Shown here piece after piece: positions 45,546 to 54,490 of a stretch of DNA of 64,000 bases. The translations under genes were made by a program, and so were the position numbers. Position 1 is the stretch's first letter. Every line of letters starts with the position of its first letter. The stretch lies in NCBI RefSeq assembly GCF_036250695.1, contig NZ_CP109427.1:124001-188000 (forward strand), in the 5' to 3' direction. Source of the stretch: Streptomyces sp. NBC_01497 (GTDB lineage Bacteria > Actinomycetota > Actinomycetes > Streptomycetales > Streptomycetaceae). A model generated the notes under the pieces. That model saw only the letters and a list, made by a program, of their open reading frames with translations, did not search any database and had not been told where the DNA came from.

Positions 45546-46399
45546 CCATCCTGGACGAGACCTACACCCTGCCCAACGGCGTCGATATCCCCAAGCTGGG
45601 GCTCGGCACCTGGTTCATCGACGACGACCGGGCGGCCGACGCGGTCCGCGCAGCCGTGGAGATCGGCTACCGCAACATCGACACCGCCCAGGCATACGGC
45701 AACGAGCGCGGAGTCGGCGAGGGCGTGCGCACGTCGGGAGTGCCCCGCGACGAGCTGTTCGTCTCGACCAAACTCGCCGCCGAGATCAAGGACTACGACC
45801 GGGCCCTCGCCGCGGTCGAGGGCTCTCTCGGGAAGCTGGGTCTGGACCGCATCGACCTGATGCTCATCCACAGCCCGCAGCCGTGGGACGACTTCCGCGG
45901 CGGCGACTACGCCGAGGGCAACCGCGCGGCATGGCGCGCGCTCGAAGAGGCGCACCGGACCGGCAAGGTCCGCTCCATCGGGGTGTCCAACTTCCAGCAG
46001 CAGGACCTGGAGAACCTTCTCCAGGGCGCGACCGTCGTGCCGCACGTGAATCAGTTGCTCGTGCACGCCGGCAACACACCCTCCGACCTCCTGGCCTATT
46101 GCGAGGACAAGCAGATCCTCGTCGAGGCGTACTCGCCGATCGCCCACGGGTCGATCCTGGAGAACGCCGAGGTCAAGACGATGGCGGAGAAGTATGGCGT
46201 GTCCGTCCCCCAGCTGTGCATCCGCTACACCCTTCAGCTGGGCACGGTGTCACTGCCCAAGACGGCGAATCCCGAGCACATGCGGTCCAACACCGAGGTC
46301 GACTTCGAGATCTCCGACGACGACATGAACGTCCTGCGAGACCTGCGCGACGTGGACTACGGCGAGCACAGCGCTTTCCCTGTCTACAGCGGCAAGTGA
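45542..46399 (+). CDS. Aldo/keto reductase, 2,5-diketogluconate-reductase type
   Basis: A 285-residue AKR5-like enzyme: IPKLGLGTWFIDDDRA, GYRNIDTAQAYGNERGVGEG (catalytic Asp, Tyr), FVSTKLAAE (Lys), DLMLIHSPQPWDDF (His), VRSIGVSNFQQQDL, and SLPKTANPEHMRSNTEVDF (cofactor). All four catalytic residues are present. Coupled to the cupin gene. Substrate unknown. Confidence 0.9.
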   Translation: MTILDETYTLPNGVDIPKLGLGTWFIDDDRAADAVRAAVEIGYRNIDTAQAYGNERGVGEGVRTSGVPRDELFVSTKLAAEIKDYDRALAAVEGSLGKLGLDRIDLMLIHSPQPWDDFRGGDYAEGNRAAWRALEEAHRTGKVRSIGVSNFQQQDLENLLQGATVVPHVNQLLVHAGNTPSDLLAYCEDKQILVEAYSPIAHGSILENAEVKTMAEKYGVSVPQLCIRYTLQLGTVSLPKTANPEHMRSNTEVDFEISDDDMNVLRDLRDVDYGEHSAFPVYSGK

Positions 46400-47013
46400 C
46401 GCCAGACGAGCGCCAGCTCACGCCGGCACGGGTCGGCTACGAGGCGTCGAGGCATCGGGCCGGACGCATCCGCGCCGAGGTCGCGTTCCTGACGCGCCGG
46501 CCCGGAGCACCGGGCGGTGTGTGACGTCCTCCGGCCTTCGGGCTGACCCGGACTGCGGCGAAGTGAACCTCTCATGCGCACACGCGACCAGAGGCACGAC
46601 CGAGCGGTTTGCCGTCCCGCGTCGACACACGACGCCGGCGGCGGCCCGTCCACTCCACCGAACCCCCCGGACGGCCTCGGCACCCTGCTCGACCCCTCGG
46701 CCGTCCCGATACCACCCGAGCGCGACCCGGGGCTGTATTCCGCAGCTGCGCCCGACCCGGCCGGAACAGCCATGATCGGCAGCCTTCCCGGGCATCGAGG
46801 TCTCCGTCGGACCTGGGGCGAGGCCGTCCACGCCACCATCCAGGCGACGTACGACCACCGTATGTCGGGACCGGGCGTGTGGTGGGAGCAACAGAGCATC
46901 GGCAACGCCCTCCATCTGCCGAACTCGTACCCCGTGAAGAACAACCCGGCAGGGACGCGCCGCCCCACTGGGGGAGGCGGCGGCGCGCAGGCCCACGTGT
47001 CGTACTTATCGCC
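46400..47013. other. No gene recognised
   Basis: About 600 bases between the aldo/keto reductase and the convergent secreted-protein gene. All six frames contain long open stretches, but their translations are low-complexity and mutually overlapping, with no motif or ribosome-binding site. Confidence 0.5.
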
Positions 47014-47376
47014 CTACGACTCGTCCGACGGAGCATCGAAGCGCACCGAGCGGACCTCCAGCGTGTCCTTGGCCGGCTTGCCGTGCGCCTTGAGCCGCCA
47101 CTCGGAGCCCTGGCAGTTCCCGCCGAGGTAGACGGTCACGGCGGTGTCGGTGTCGTTGTGCGGGCCGTATCCCGGCAGTGCCTCGTCGTCGCTGACGGCA
47201 TGGAGGTTGATGCAGTGGCCGCTGAGCGGGTCGTGGAGGGCGACCTGCTGCTCCTGGCCGAACCCGTCGACGTACTTGTAGTGGAAGTCGCCCTGGGCCG
47301 CCTGGGCGGAGCCCGCCAGCGACAAGACCAGGGCGAGCGAGCCGAGTCCGGAGACCAGGGTGGTGCGAAGCTTCAT
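47014..47376 (-). CDS. Small secreted protein (120 aa)
   Basis: The N-terminus KLRTTLVSGLGSLALVLSLA with AQA cleavage is a clear signal peptide. The mature 92 residues (DFHYKYVDGFGQEQQVALHD, PLSGHCINLHAVSDDE, TVYLGGNCQGSEWRLKAHGK) carry two cysteines, probably one disulfide, in a beta-rich layout like small Streptomyces secreted proteins. Function unknown. The ribosome-binding site is weak. Confidence 0.75.
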   Translation of the reverse strand: MKLRTTLVSGLGSLALVLSLAGSAQAAQGDFHYKYVDGFGQEQQVALHDPLSGHCINLHAVSDDEALPGYGPHNDTDTAVTVYLGGNCQGSEWRLKAHGKPAKDTLEVRSVRFDAPSDES

Positions 47377-48393
47377 GACGAGAGGGATCCTTCCGGAAGT
47401 GACGCACGGGTAGTCCGGGCCCGATCCTAGAAAGGACGGCCGGCGGCGAATCGATCCGCCATGCCGCCCGCCCCGCGTGTTCCAGCCGCTCCCCCCGTTC
47501 AGCCCACACCAGCACGGCCTCGGCCCACGGCCGTTCAAGGACCAGGACGCCACACCATCCCTCGGGGACTGAACCCCAGCGGCTTCCCCGGTGGGGGACC
47601 GTGTGACGGCACAACGCCCTCGGCCTCCTGGCGGCCCATCACGGCCGGCTCCGCCCCCCGAGCCGAGGACCCCTTTCAGCCCTGCGACGGCGTTCCTCCT
47701 GGCCTCGGCGGCGAGTTCGCCGACCGGGCCACCGCCCTCACCGACGCTGCCGAGCCGGCCCACGATCACCGCGCAGCCATGCCTCACCGGAGAAGCTCAG
47801 CGAAGGCGGAAGCGTCACCAGAGTGCGGCTCACATGGGCGACGCCGAAGCCCGTACCCAGGTGCGGGTCGTCAAAGGCGATCCCGAGCCACGGCCAGGCC
47901 CCTCGGATGCCCTGGACCGGCGTCAATCTCTGGCGCTATGGCTCCTTCAAAGGGCTGAGAGTTGTAGCTCCGAGGGTGATCTGAGACGTACGGCGCTACG
48001 GCGAGGGCGCAGACTCCGAGGTCAGTCACCGGATCGAGGAGCAGTTGTGCCCAGACCACCCTGTCGTGCTGCTGTGATCATGGGTGATATCGGCCTCCGG
48101 GGCGAGGAGTACGACAACCTCTTGACCAGTGAGGGGGGCATCGAGCCGAGCGTGCGGGCGGCTGTGGTCAGCGGGGTGTCCTGGTGGTCGTTGTTCGCGC
48201 TCCGCACTGAGAGGCGGTGGCGCCCGCGGCCCGAGGTCGACTCTCTTGTGCGGTTCGGTCAGCGGGTGTTCCGTGCTGGGGTCCGTGCCCGCAACGACGT
48301 GGGCGTCCGAGTGGCGCCTGGCCGGCGGCAGGGCCCCTCCGTGGGCGTTTCTCGGTCTGCGGCGGAGGCTGCTGCCGTCGGGGCGAGCGCGGT
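47377..48393. other. About 1 kb without a recognisable intact gene
   Basis: On the minus strand two adjoining frames, about 48057-47900 and 47926-47741, read like parts of one protein (VWAQLLLDPVTDLGVCALAV, then RGAWPWLGIAFDDPHLGTGF and VAHVSRTLVTLPPSLSFSGE). This may be a frameshifted relic of unknown family. Long plus-strand frames here are low-complexity and judged spurious. Confidence 0.35.
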
Positions 48394-50649
48394 ATGAGGG
48401 GTCTTGTTCGGTGCCGGAGGGCTGCGGGGCGTGGTGCGCGCGCGTGGCCGGGAGTGCTGCGGCGTCGTGCTGTGTGGATTCTGGCGGGGCTCGGAGTCGT
48501 GCTCGTGACGTCGGTGGTGGTCGGATCGGGTGCCGCCGGGCGGCTGTCGGCGGGTGGGTATCAGTACCGGGACGCGGCAACTCAGGCGGCGGTGGACGTG
48601 CTTGCCTCGGACTTCCGTGTTCCGGCCGACGCCAACCTCATCCTGACCGTGCACGACGGCGGCACGGTGCGTTCGGGGCCGGCCGCCACCGCCGGCAAGG
48701 CTCTGGTTGCCCGGGTTCGCGCGGATCCGGCAGTGACGTTGACGGCTGATCCGTGGACCTCACCCGCCTCTCCCCTGGTCAGCGAGGACGGCCGCACCGC
48801 GCTGGTGCTCGTGCAGATCTCCGGTTCGGAGCGCGCGGCCGCCGCGGCCGCCCGCCGCCTGGCTGAGGAGGCAACCCGCACCGAGGGGCTCAGCGTGGGC
48901 GCAGGAGGTCAGGCGCTGGTCCAGGACGAGCTGATCCACAGCTCGCAGGAGGCGCTGCTGCGCGCGGAACTCCTCGCCGTCCCGCTGGCGTTCCTCGCCC
49001 TGGTGATGGCCTTCCGCTCCCTGGCGGCGGCGTTGCTTCCTGTCGTGGTCGGCGCGGTGGCCGTCACCGCCGGCCTTGCCCTGCTGCGGCTGCTCACCCT
49101 GGTCGTCCCGGTGGGTACGTTCGCGCTCAATCTCACCACCGCCCTCGGCTTCGGTCTCGCCGTGGACTACAGCCTGTTCCTCCTGACCCGCTACCGCAAC
49201 GAACGCGCCGCCGGCCAAGGCCGCGACCAGGCTCTGGATGTCACCGTCCGCACCGCCGGCCGCACGGTCATCTACTCCGCGCTCGCTATCGGCGCAGCCC
49301 TGCTGGCCTTGCTGTTCTTCCCCGTCTACGCACTGTCCTCGCTGGCGTACGTGGCTCTGAGTGTGGTCGCCCTCGCCGGTCTGAGCGCCGTGATCGTGGT
49401 CGTGTGCGCGATCACGGTGCTCGGCGACCGGGGGGACCGGTTTCTCCTGCCCCGCCGGCCTGCGTCCCGCGCGCGGGGTGACGGATGGGGCAGGCTGGCG
49501 GCCTCGGCCACCAGACGCCCCTGGCAGTGGGCCGTGCCGCTGGTGGTAGTGCTCTGCGCGCTTGCCGCACCTTTCGCGCACGCGACGTTCACCGTCTCGG
49601 ACGAGCGGATGATGCGCGACTCCTCAGCGGTGCGGGCCGCGACGGAGCAGGCGCGTACGCGATTCGACCTGGGGCAGGTCGATCCCGTATGGCTGTTGCT
49701 GTCTCCCGGTGTGGGGGACGGTAAGGCCGCGGCCTACGCCCGGGCCGTGGCCCGCACCCCAGGCGTGGCACGCGCCACGACGGTGGCTGCCCCGGGCCCG
49801 TCCGGGCGCACGGCAGTGCGGGTGGAGACCACCGATGCCCCGGACAGTGAAGCGGCCGCCGGCACGCTGGCCCGTCTACGGGCGCTGGCCCCGCCGGGGC
49901 CGGTCACCGCGGTGGGCGGCACGGCGGACCGGGTCAATACTCTGACCGCTCTCTCGGAGCGGCTTCCCTGGGCGCTGGGCCTGATGGCTGTCAGCACCTT
50001 CGTGCTCCTGTTCCTGTTCACCGGAAGTGTGCTGCTGCCGGTGAAGGCCCTGGTCCTGGCGGGGCTTGGGCTGACTGCCGGCGTGGGCGTGCTGGTGACC
50101 GTGTTCCAGGACGGCAAGGCGGCCTTCCTGCTCGGCGAGGTCACTGCTCCGGGTTACCTCGATCCCTCCATCGTCATCGTGATCATCTGCGTGTGCTTCG
50201 GTCTCGCGACTGACTACGAGATGTTTCTCCTCTCGCGCGTCCGCGAGCGGTACCTCCTGACCCGTGACATCCGCGCCGCTGCTGTCGAGGGCACACGCCA
50301 GAGCGCCGCCACGATTTCCTGGTCCGCGATCATCCTGATCACCGTGCTGCTGGCGCTGGCCGCCTCCCCGCTGTCCGTGCTGAAGATGGTGGGCATCGGC
50401 TGCGCGGTGAACGTCCTGGTCGACGCCTTCGTCATCCGGCCGATCCTCGTCCCCGCGGCCCTGGCCCTCTTCGGCTCAGCCAACTGGTGGGCACCGCCGT
50501 GGATGCGCCGCCTGCACGAGCGCATCAGCCGGCCACACGACGGACCGCCGCACGCCCCGGCACCTCCGGCAGTACGGGCCGGCAACTCCCTGGATACCTC
50601 CGGCAGCCCTGGTCACCAGCCGGCCGCGCCCGTCCCGGAGCGCACCTGA
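48394..50649 (+). CDS. MMPL/RND family transporter
   Basis: A 751-residue transporter with two repeats, each a large extracytoplasmic loop followed by five to six helices. Repeat 1: TM1 near residues 27-46, loop to about 190, then ALGFGLAVDYSLFLLTRYRN, the GxxxDY motif of proton-translocating MMPL proteins. Repeat 2 has the matching VCFGLATDYEMFLLSRVRE and the ending VDAFVIRPILVPAALALFG. MMPL proteins export lipids and glycolipids or drugs. It stands before an acyltransferase and terpene-cyclase genes, suggesting a lipid-like terpenoid cargo (inference). The ATG has only a weak ribosome-binding site. Confidence 0.92.
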   Translation: MRGLVRCRRAAGRGARAWPGVLRRRAVWILAGLGVVLVTSVVVGSGAAGRLSAGGYQYRDAATQAAVDVLASDFRVPADANLILTVHDGGTVRSGPAATAGKALVARVRADPAVTLTADPWTSPASPLVSEDGRTALVLVQISGSERAAAAAARRLAEEATRTEGLSVGAGGQALVQDELIHSSQEALLRAELLAVPLAFLALVMAFRSLAAALLPVVVGAVAVTAGLALLRLLTLVVPVGTFALNLTTALGFGLAVDYSLFLLTRYRNERAAGQGRDQALDVTVRTAGRTVIYSALAIGAALLALLFFPVYALSSLAYVALSVVALAGLSAVIVVVCAITVLGDRGDRFLLPRRPASRARGDGWGRLAASATRRPWQWAVPLVVVLCALAAPFAHATFTVSDERMMRDSSAVRAATEQARTRFDLGQVDPVWLLLSPGVGDGKAAAYARAVARTPGVARATTVAAPGPSGRTAVRVETTDAPDSEAAAGTLARLRALAPPGPVTAVGGTADRVNTLTALSERLPWALGLMAVSTFVLLFLFTGSVLLPVKALVLAGLGLTAGVGVLVTVFQDGKAAFLLGEVTAPGYLDPSIVIVIICVCFGLATDYEMFLLSRVRERYLLTRDIRAAAVEGTRQSAATISWSAIILITVLLALAASPLSVLKMVGIGCAVNVLVDAFVIRPILVPAALALFGSANWWAPPWMRRLHERISRPHDGPPHAPAPPAVRAGNSLDTSGSPGHQPAAPVPERT

Positions 50650-50803
50650 CGAGTGCTCCCGCTCCCTGGCGGCCGCCCGCCTGCCGCTCGCCGTGTCCAT
50701 GACCTACTCCGGACAGGGGCGTGCCCACCCCCTCCGGTAGTACGGCGCTGACGCGGAAGCCGGGAACATCGCGGCACCGCCCCCCACTCCAATAAGGATC
50801 TTC

Positions 50804-52063
50804 GTGTTCATCTCCGCCCGCCCCAGCCTCATGGACCTGACCATGCATGACATGGCCCAGAAGCAGCCATGGCTTTCCCAGACCATCGGTGCCGCCCTGC
50901 ACCTGCAGGGTGCGGCGCCGACACTTGCGGACCTTCGTACGTATGTGGCCGGCCGTCTTCCCCGACTGCCCTGCCTGACCCATCACCTCCAGGGGCGCGG
51001 GCTGCGAGCCCGCTGGGTCCACGAACCGCGACCCGACCTCCAGCCACGCATCCAGGAACGCGGACTCGCACCCGGTAAGGACACCCTCGACGCCGCGCTG
51101 CAAGACCTGCTCGCCCAGCCGCTCCCGCCCGGCGGCCCACTGTGGGACCTGTGGCTCCTGCACGGCCACGCCACAGACCAGTACACCCTCTGCTACCGCG
51201 CCCACCACTCCGGCCAGGACGGCGCAGCCGTGATCACCACCCTCAGCAACCTCTTCGGTGCCACGCTTCCCGCCGCCCCCATCGGCACGAACCCTGTGGC
51301 CGGACCACGCGCCTGTGCTTCCACGCTCAAGGGGATGCTCGCCGCCCTCGCCCAGAACAACATCTGGAACGACCCCTCCCATGTCCTGGACAACTCCCGC
51401 ATCAGTACCTGGGTCAGCGTCCCCACCCAGGTACTGCGCGACATGGGTGCGGCCCGCGGCGGCAGCGGCAACGACGCGTTCCTGGCCGCACTGGCCACCG
51501 CCATGCGGACCTGGACCCACTCGCACTGGGCCCGAGGAGCGGACCGGCCGGTACCCGCGGTGATGATGGCCAATCTGCGCCGCGCCCACGAGGCGGACCA
51601 CCCCGGAAACCTGTTCGCCTACGCCACCATCCCGCTACCCAGCCACGAACCCACCCACCAGGCACGGCTCGACGCAGTCATCGCCGCCACCCAGGGACCG
51701 AAAAGCCCCGTCCGGCGCGAAGCCACCCGCACCATCCTCAACGGGACGCCCCCGCGCCTCGGCCGCGCTCTCGCCGACCGGCTCACCACCCCCTCGCGGG
51801 CCGTCATCGACACCTCCTACGTCGCTCTCCGCCGCCCCCTGCACTACCAGGGCGACCCGGTCACCCACATCCAGCCCTTCACCTGGCTTCCTCGCAACCA
51901 CCCGGCCTCCATCCTGGCGTGCAGCTACAACGGCACCACCACCACCCATTTCCTCACCAGTGGGGCCCTGCCCGAGTTCCACCACCTCGCCGCCAGCTGG
52001 GAACAAGCCGTCAGCCAAGCCCACATGACCACTCCCCAGGACAACACCCGGCCCACTGGCTGA
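50804..52063 (+). CDS. WS/DGAT-type acyltransferase (condensation fold)
   Basis: A 419-residue protein from GTG with AAGGA five bases upstream. The active-site motif HHxxxDG is in YRAHHSGQDGAAVITTLSNL (His near 131). The tail half (ADHPGNLFAYATIPLPSHEP, LRRPLHYQGDPVTHIQPFTW, ILACSYNGTTTTHFLTSGAL) follows bacterial wax-ester-synthase/diacylglycerol-acyltransferase proteins. Expected activity: transfer of an acyl group from acyl-CoA to an alcohol. It lies between an MMPL exporter and terpene-cyclase-like genes, so a terpene alcohol is a possible acceptor (inference). Confidence 0.8.
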   Translation: MFISARPSLMDLTMHDMAQKQPWLSQTIGAALHLQGAAPTLADLRTYVAGRLPRLPCLTHHLQGRGLRARWVHEPRPDLQPRIQERGLAPGKDTLDAALQDLLAQPLPPGGPLWDLWLLHGHATDQYTLCYRAHHSGQDGAAVITTLSNLFGATLPAAPIGTNPVAGPRACASTLKGMLAALAQNNIWNDPSHVLDNSRISTWVSVPTQVLRDMGAARGGSGNDAFLAALATAMRTWTHSHWARGADRPVPAVMMANLRRAHEADHPGNLFAYATIPLPSHEPTHQARLDAVIAATQGPKSPVRREATRTILNGTPPRLGRALADRLTTPSRAVIDTSYVALRRPLHYQGDPVTHIQPFTWLPRNHPASILACSYNGTTTTHFLTSGALPEFHHLAASWEQAVSQAHMTTPQDNTRPTG

Positions 52064-52182
52064 CCTTCCGGAGCTTCCCGCCACATCAAGGGTGCTCAGG
52101 GACACGCCTGCCTCATGCCGTGCCGTGGGGTGATGATCACCGGGTGGTGGGCTCGCCCTCATCCTTCGGAAGGGAAAAGGAC

Positions 52183-53430
52183 ATGACGGGCTTCGTACCC
52201 GGGACCACGACACCGCGACCGACGCCGGCAACGAACAGGTCGGTACAGGAGGCGACTGGCCGCGCGCGGGAATTCGTCACCAGCTCGGTGGGGTCGGCCG
52301 GGGCGCCTTCCGTGATGCTCTCCCTCGATCCCCAATTCAGGCAGAGCTTCTCCGGCTCGCTCGCGCGCGGGGTACTGCAAAAAGGATTCGGGGTCGATCC
52401 GGGCTTCGGTCTTGACGGGGAGGTCTTCTCGGCGATGGTGTCGCTGACACTCCTTCCAACGACCGCGGACCGGAGTGACCAGGGCATGTCCGGACAGCTC
52501 GCCGGGCGACTGATCGCTCAGGTACAGACATGCCGATGGGGCGAGCGCTACCGGTTCTTCCCCGGCATCGGCGGCTTCCCCGCAGACACCGACTGCACCG
52601 CCCTGGCAATCAGCGCGCTTTACGACCACGGCCGGCTCACCAGCGCCGGCCTGGACCGAGGAGTGCGTGAACTCCTGCGCGCCACGCCTCCCACCGAAGA
52701 CCTCGCGCGCCCTCCCGGCCCGTGCCGGAAGGAGAGCGTGAACAGGGACGTCTTCATGGTCTATTGGGAGGATGGCGAAGAACCGGCTACGCTACGACGC
52801 GGACGCAAGCACGACGCCGTAGCCTGTACGAACGCCCTCTACACCGTCCAGATGGCCCCCCATCCGTTCACCGAGCAAGCCCATGCGGTGATCGACGCGG
52901 CGACCCGCTACCTCCAGAGCCACCTCAGCTCGGGGCGCTACCTGGCCGGCACCCGCTACTACCCCTCCCCCGACGCGTTCCTCTACGCCGTCGCACGTCT
53001 GTGCGCCCGCTTCCCGGCCAGCGCGCAGGCCTTGGCCGCCCCCGCCCGCCAGGCCCTGGCCGACCGGGAAGCCACCGTTGCCGCCACCGCCGCCGCGGTC
53101 CGGTTGCCTGACAGCGCCCTGGAGATCGCACTGCGGATCCTGGCCGCCGACCATCTCGGGCTCACCGCCGACCAGGACCGGCGCCGGGCGTCGCTCGCCA
53201 ACACGCAGCTCACGGACGGGTCCTGGCCAGCCGCCGCGTATTACCGGATGGGCCGCTTCCCCGTCTACTTCGGCTCGCGCTACCTCACCACCGTCTTCGC
53301 AATGGCCGCGCTCCGCCTCCGCTCCACAGACGGGGGCGTCAGCGGAGCCAACAGTCTGCCCGCAGCGTTCCCGACCTGCGGGACGCCCTCGTGGCCCGGA
53401 CTTGGGCGCCCGCCTCGCCCGGTCCTGTGA
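52183..53430 (+). CDS. Class II terpene-cyclase-like (prenyltransferase/squalene-oxidase repeat) protein
   Basis: A 415-residue helical protein. PGIGGFPADTDCTALAISAL (about residues 125-145) resembles the DxDDTA acid motif of class II terpene cyclases, with Cys in place of the last Asp. QLTDGSWPAAAYYRMG near residue 342 is a QW repeat (QxxDGxW), followed by GSRYLTTVFAMAALRL. The size fits about one alpha-barrel domain, shorter than squalene-hopene or copalyl-diphosphate cyclases (500 or more). Start ATG follows AAGGGAAAAGG. It is convergent with the class I terpene synthase, 38 bases apart. It could instead be a non-catalytic repeat protein. Confidence 0.68.
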   Translation: MTGFVPGTTTPRPTPATNRSVQEATGRAREFVTSSVGSAGAPSVMLSLDPQFRQSFSGSLARGVLQKGFGVDPGFGLDGEVFSAMVSLTLLPTTADRSDQGMSGQLAGRLIAQVQTCRWGERYRFFPGIGGFPADTDCTALAISALYDHGRLTSAGLDRGVRELLRATPPTEDLARPPGPCRKESVNRDVFMVYWEDGEEPATLRRGRKHDAVACTNALYTVQMAPHPFTEQAHAVIDAATRYLQSHLSSGRYLAGTRYYPSPDAFLYAVARLCARFPASAQALAAPARQALADREATVAATAAAVRLPDSALEIALRILAADHLGLTADQDRRRASLANTQLTDGSWPAAAYYRMGRFPVYFGSRYLTTVFAMAALRLRSTDGGVSGANSLPAAFPTCGTPSWPGLGRPPRPVL

Positions 53431-53468
53431 CCGGATCCTGCACGCAGCCGAACCGTGCGGAACCGGGT

Positions 53469-54380
53469 TCAGGGCGCGGCAAAGCGGCCGGTGACGGCCA
53501 GCCAGTGCAGCGTGGCGGCCATGAACGTCTCCAGCATGTCCACATAGCGGCGCACCTCATCGTGGTTACCGGACTCGCCAGCCGGATCGGTGCGCAACGC
53601 GACGGCGGCGGTTCGGAATTCCTCCCTGCGTTCTTCGATCATCGCAGTCACCCGCCTCCGGGCGCACGGGGCGCAGCAGCCGTGCTCGCGCATGAGGACG
53701 GCCACCAGATTCTCCTGGCCGGCGGCGATGTCATCGGCGTGGGAGGCAAGGTCGTTCGCCCACCCCGCCACGTCGGCCACCGCCCGGCCCAGATCCCCCA
53801 GTACGGCGTCGATCCCGTCCCCCTCCACCAGCGGGGCGCGGCCGGTGCGTTCCAGGACGGCAAGCATGGGCAGCAAGGTGATCGTGCGCCGCCGCAGCGA
53901 GACGTACTGCGACAACGACAGCCGCGCCCCCCTGCGGCGAAGATCGACTTCCTGTTCGCTGGCGTCGAGAAAGTCGTTATAGGCGCAGGCGAAGCGCGCA
54001 CACCACCGGTCTGTCATACCCGGTGCGGTGCGCCGCCAAAGATTCGACAGGACCATCGCGTGCGGGGCCGTGGGCGGGCTCTGCCCGCCAGGCGTGAGGA
54101 CCTGGCGTAGCGGAGCGGTGAACCCCTCGAGCTCACCTGGCCGGGAGCCCAGACCTCGTTGGTCGATGTGGTCGTCCACCCAGCAGATGAACGCCGCCCA
54201 CTGCGCTGTCAGCGCCACGTCCGCAGCGCCGGCCCGCGGCAGAGCCCGCGCGGCGAGCACCTCCAGGCGCATGGCCAGCAGACGGCGCTCGGCACGGTCA
54301 TCAGCAACCAGGCCCTCGCCGCGGGCCCACGGCAGCACAGCACCGATTTCGGCCCGGGCTACGGACGCACTGTCAGTCAT
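53469..54380 (-). CDS. Class I terpene synthase
   Basis: A 303-residue protein of terpene-synthase fold. The aspartate-rich metal motif is WVDDHIDQ (residues 69-73, DDxxD). The second motif is GWANDLASHADDIAAGQENL, a variant of the NSE triad (NDxxSxxxD/E). RRRTITLLPMLAVLERTG corresponds to the helix G region with the pyrophosphate-sensing Arg. This is the usual length of bacterial sesqui/diterpene synthases. Upstream and co-directional is a GT2 gene. The product cannot be predicted. Confidence 0.85.
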   Translation of the reverse strand: MTDSASVARAEIGAVLPWARGEGLVADDRAERRLLAMRLEVLAARALPRAGAADVALTAQWAAFICWVDDHIDQRGLGSRPGELEGFTAPLRQVLTPGGQSPPTAPHAMVLSNLWRRTAPGMTDRWCARFACAYNDFLDASEQEVDLRRRGARLSLSQYVSLRRRTITLLPMLAVLERTGRAPLVEGDGIDAVLGDLGRAVADVAGWANDLASHADDIAAGQENLVAVLMREHGCCAPCARRRVTAMIEERREEFRTAAVALRTDPAGESGNHDEVRRYVDMLETFMAATLHWLAVTGRFAAP

Positions 54381-54490
54381 GTACCCGATCCTGGCAGAGC
54401 CGGCAGCGGCCCAGGCCAACCACCCCGCGGCGGCTTGCTTCACACTCCAACGGTGTTCCTGAAGGCCCTCCACCCCACGTGGGACACGGC

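Noticed and set aside
46609..47430. 273-residue plus-strand frame across the secreted-protein gene
   Set aside because: It reads through the antisense of a gene with a clear signal peptide; first half low-complexity.
47591..48397. 268-residue plus-strand open frame before the MMPL gene
   Set aside because: Pro/Arg-rich, no motif, no ribosome-binding site, and it merely runs into the MMPL start.
52183..53430. Calling this gene a squalene-hopene cyclase
   Set aside because: Too short, only one QW repeat, and the acid motif lacks the last Asp.
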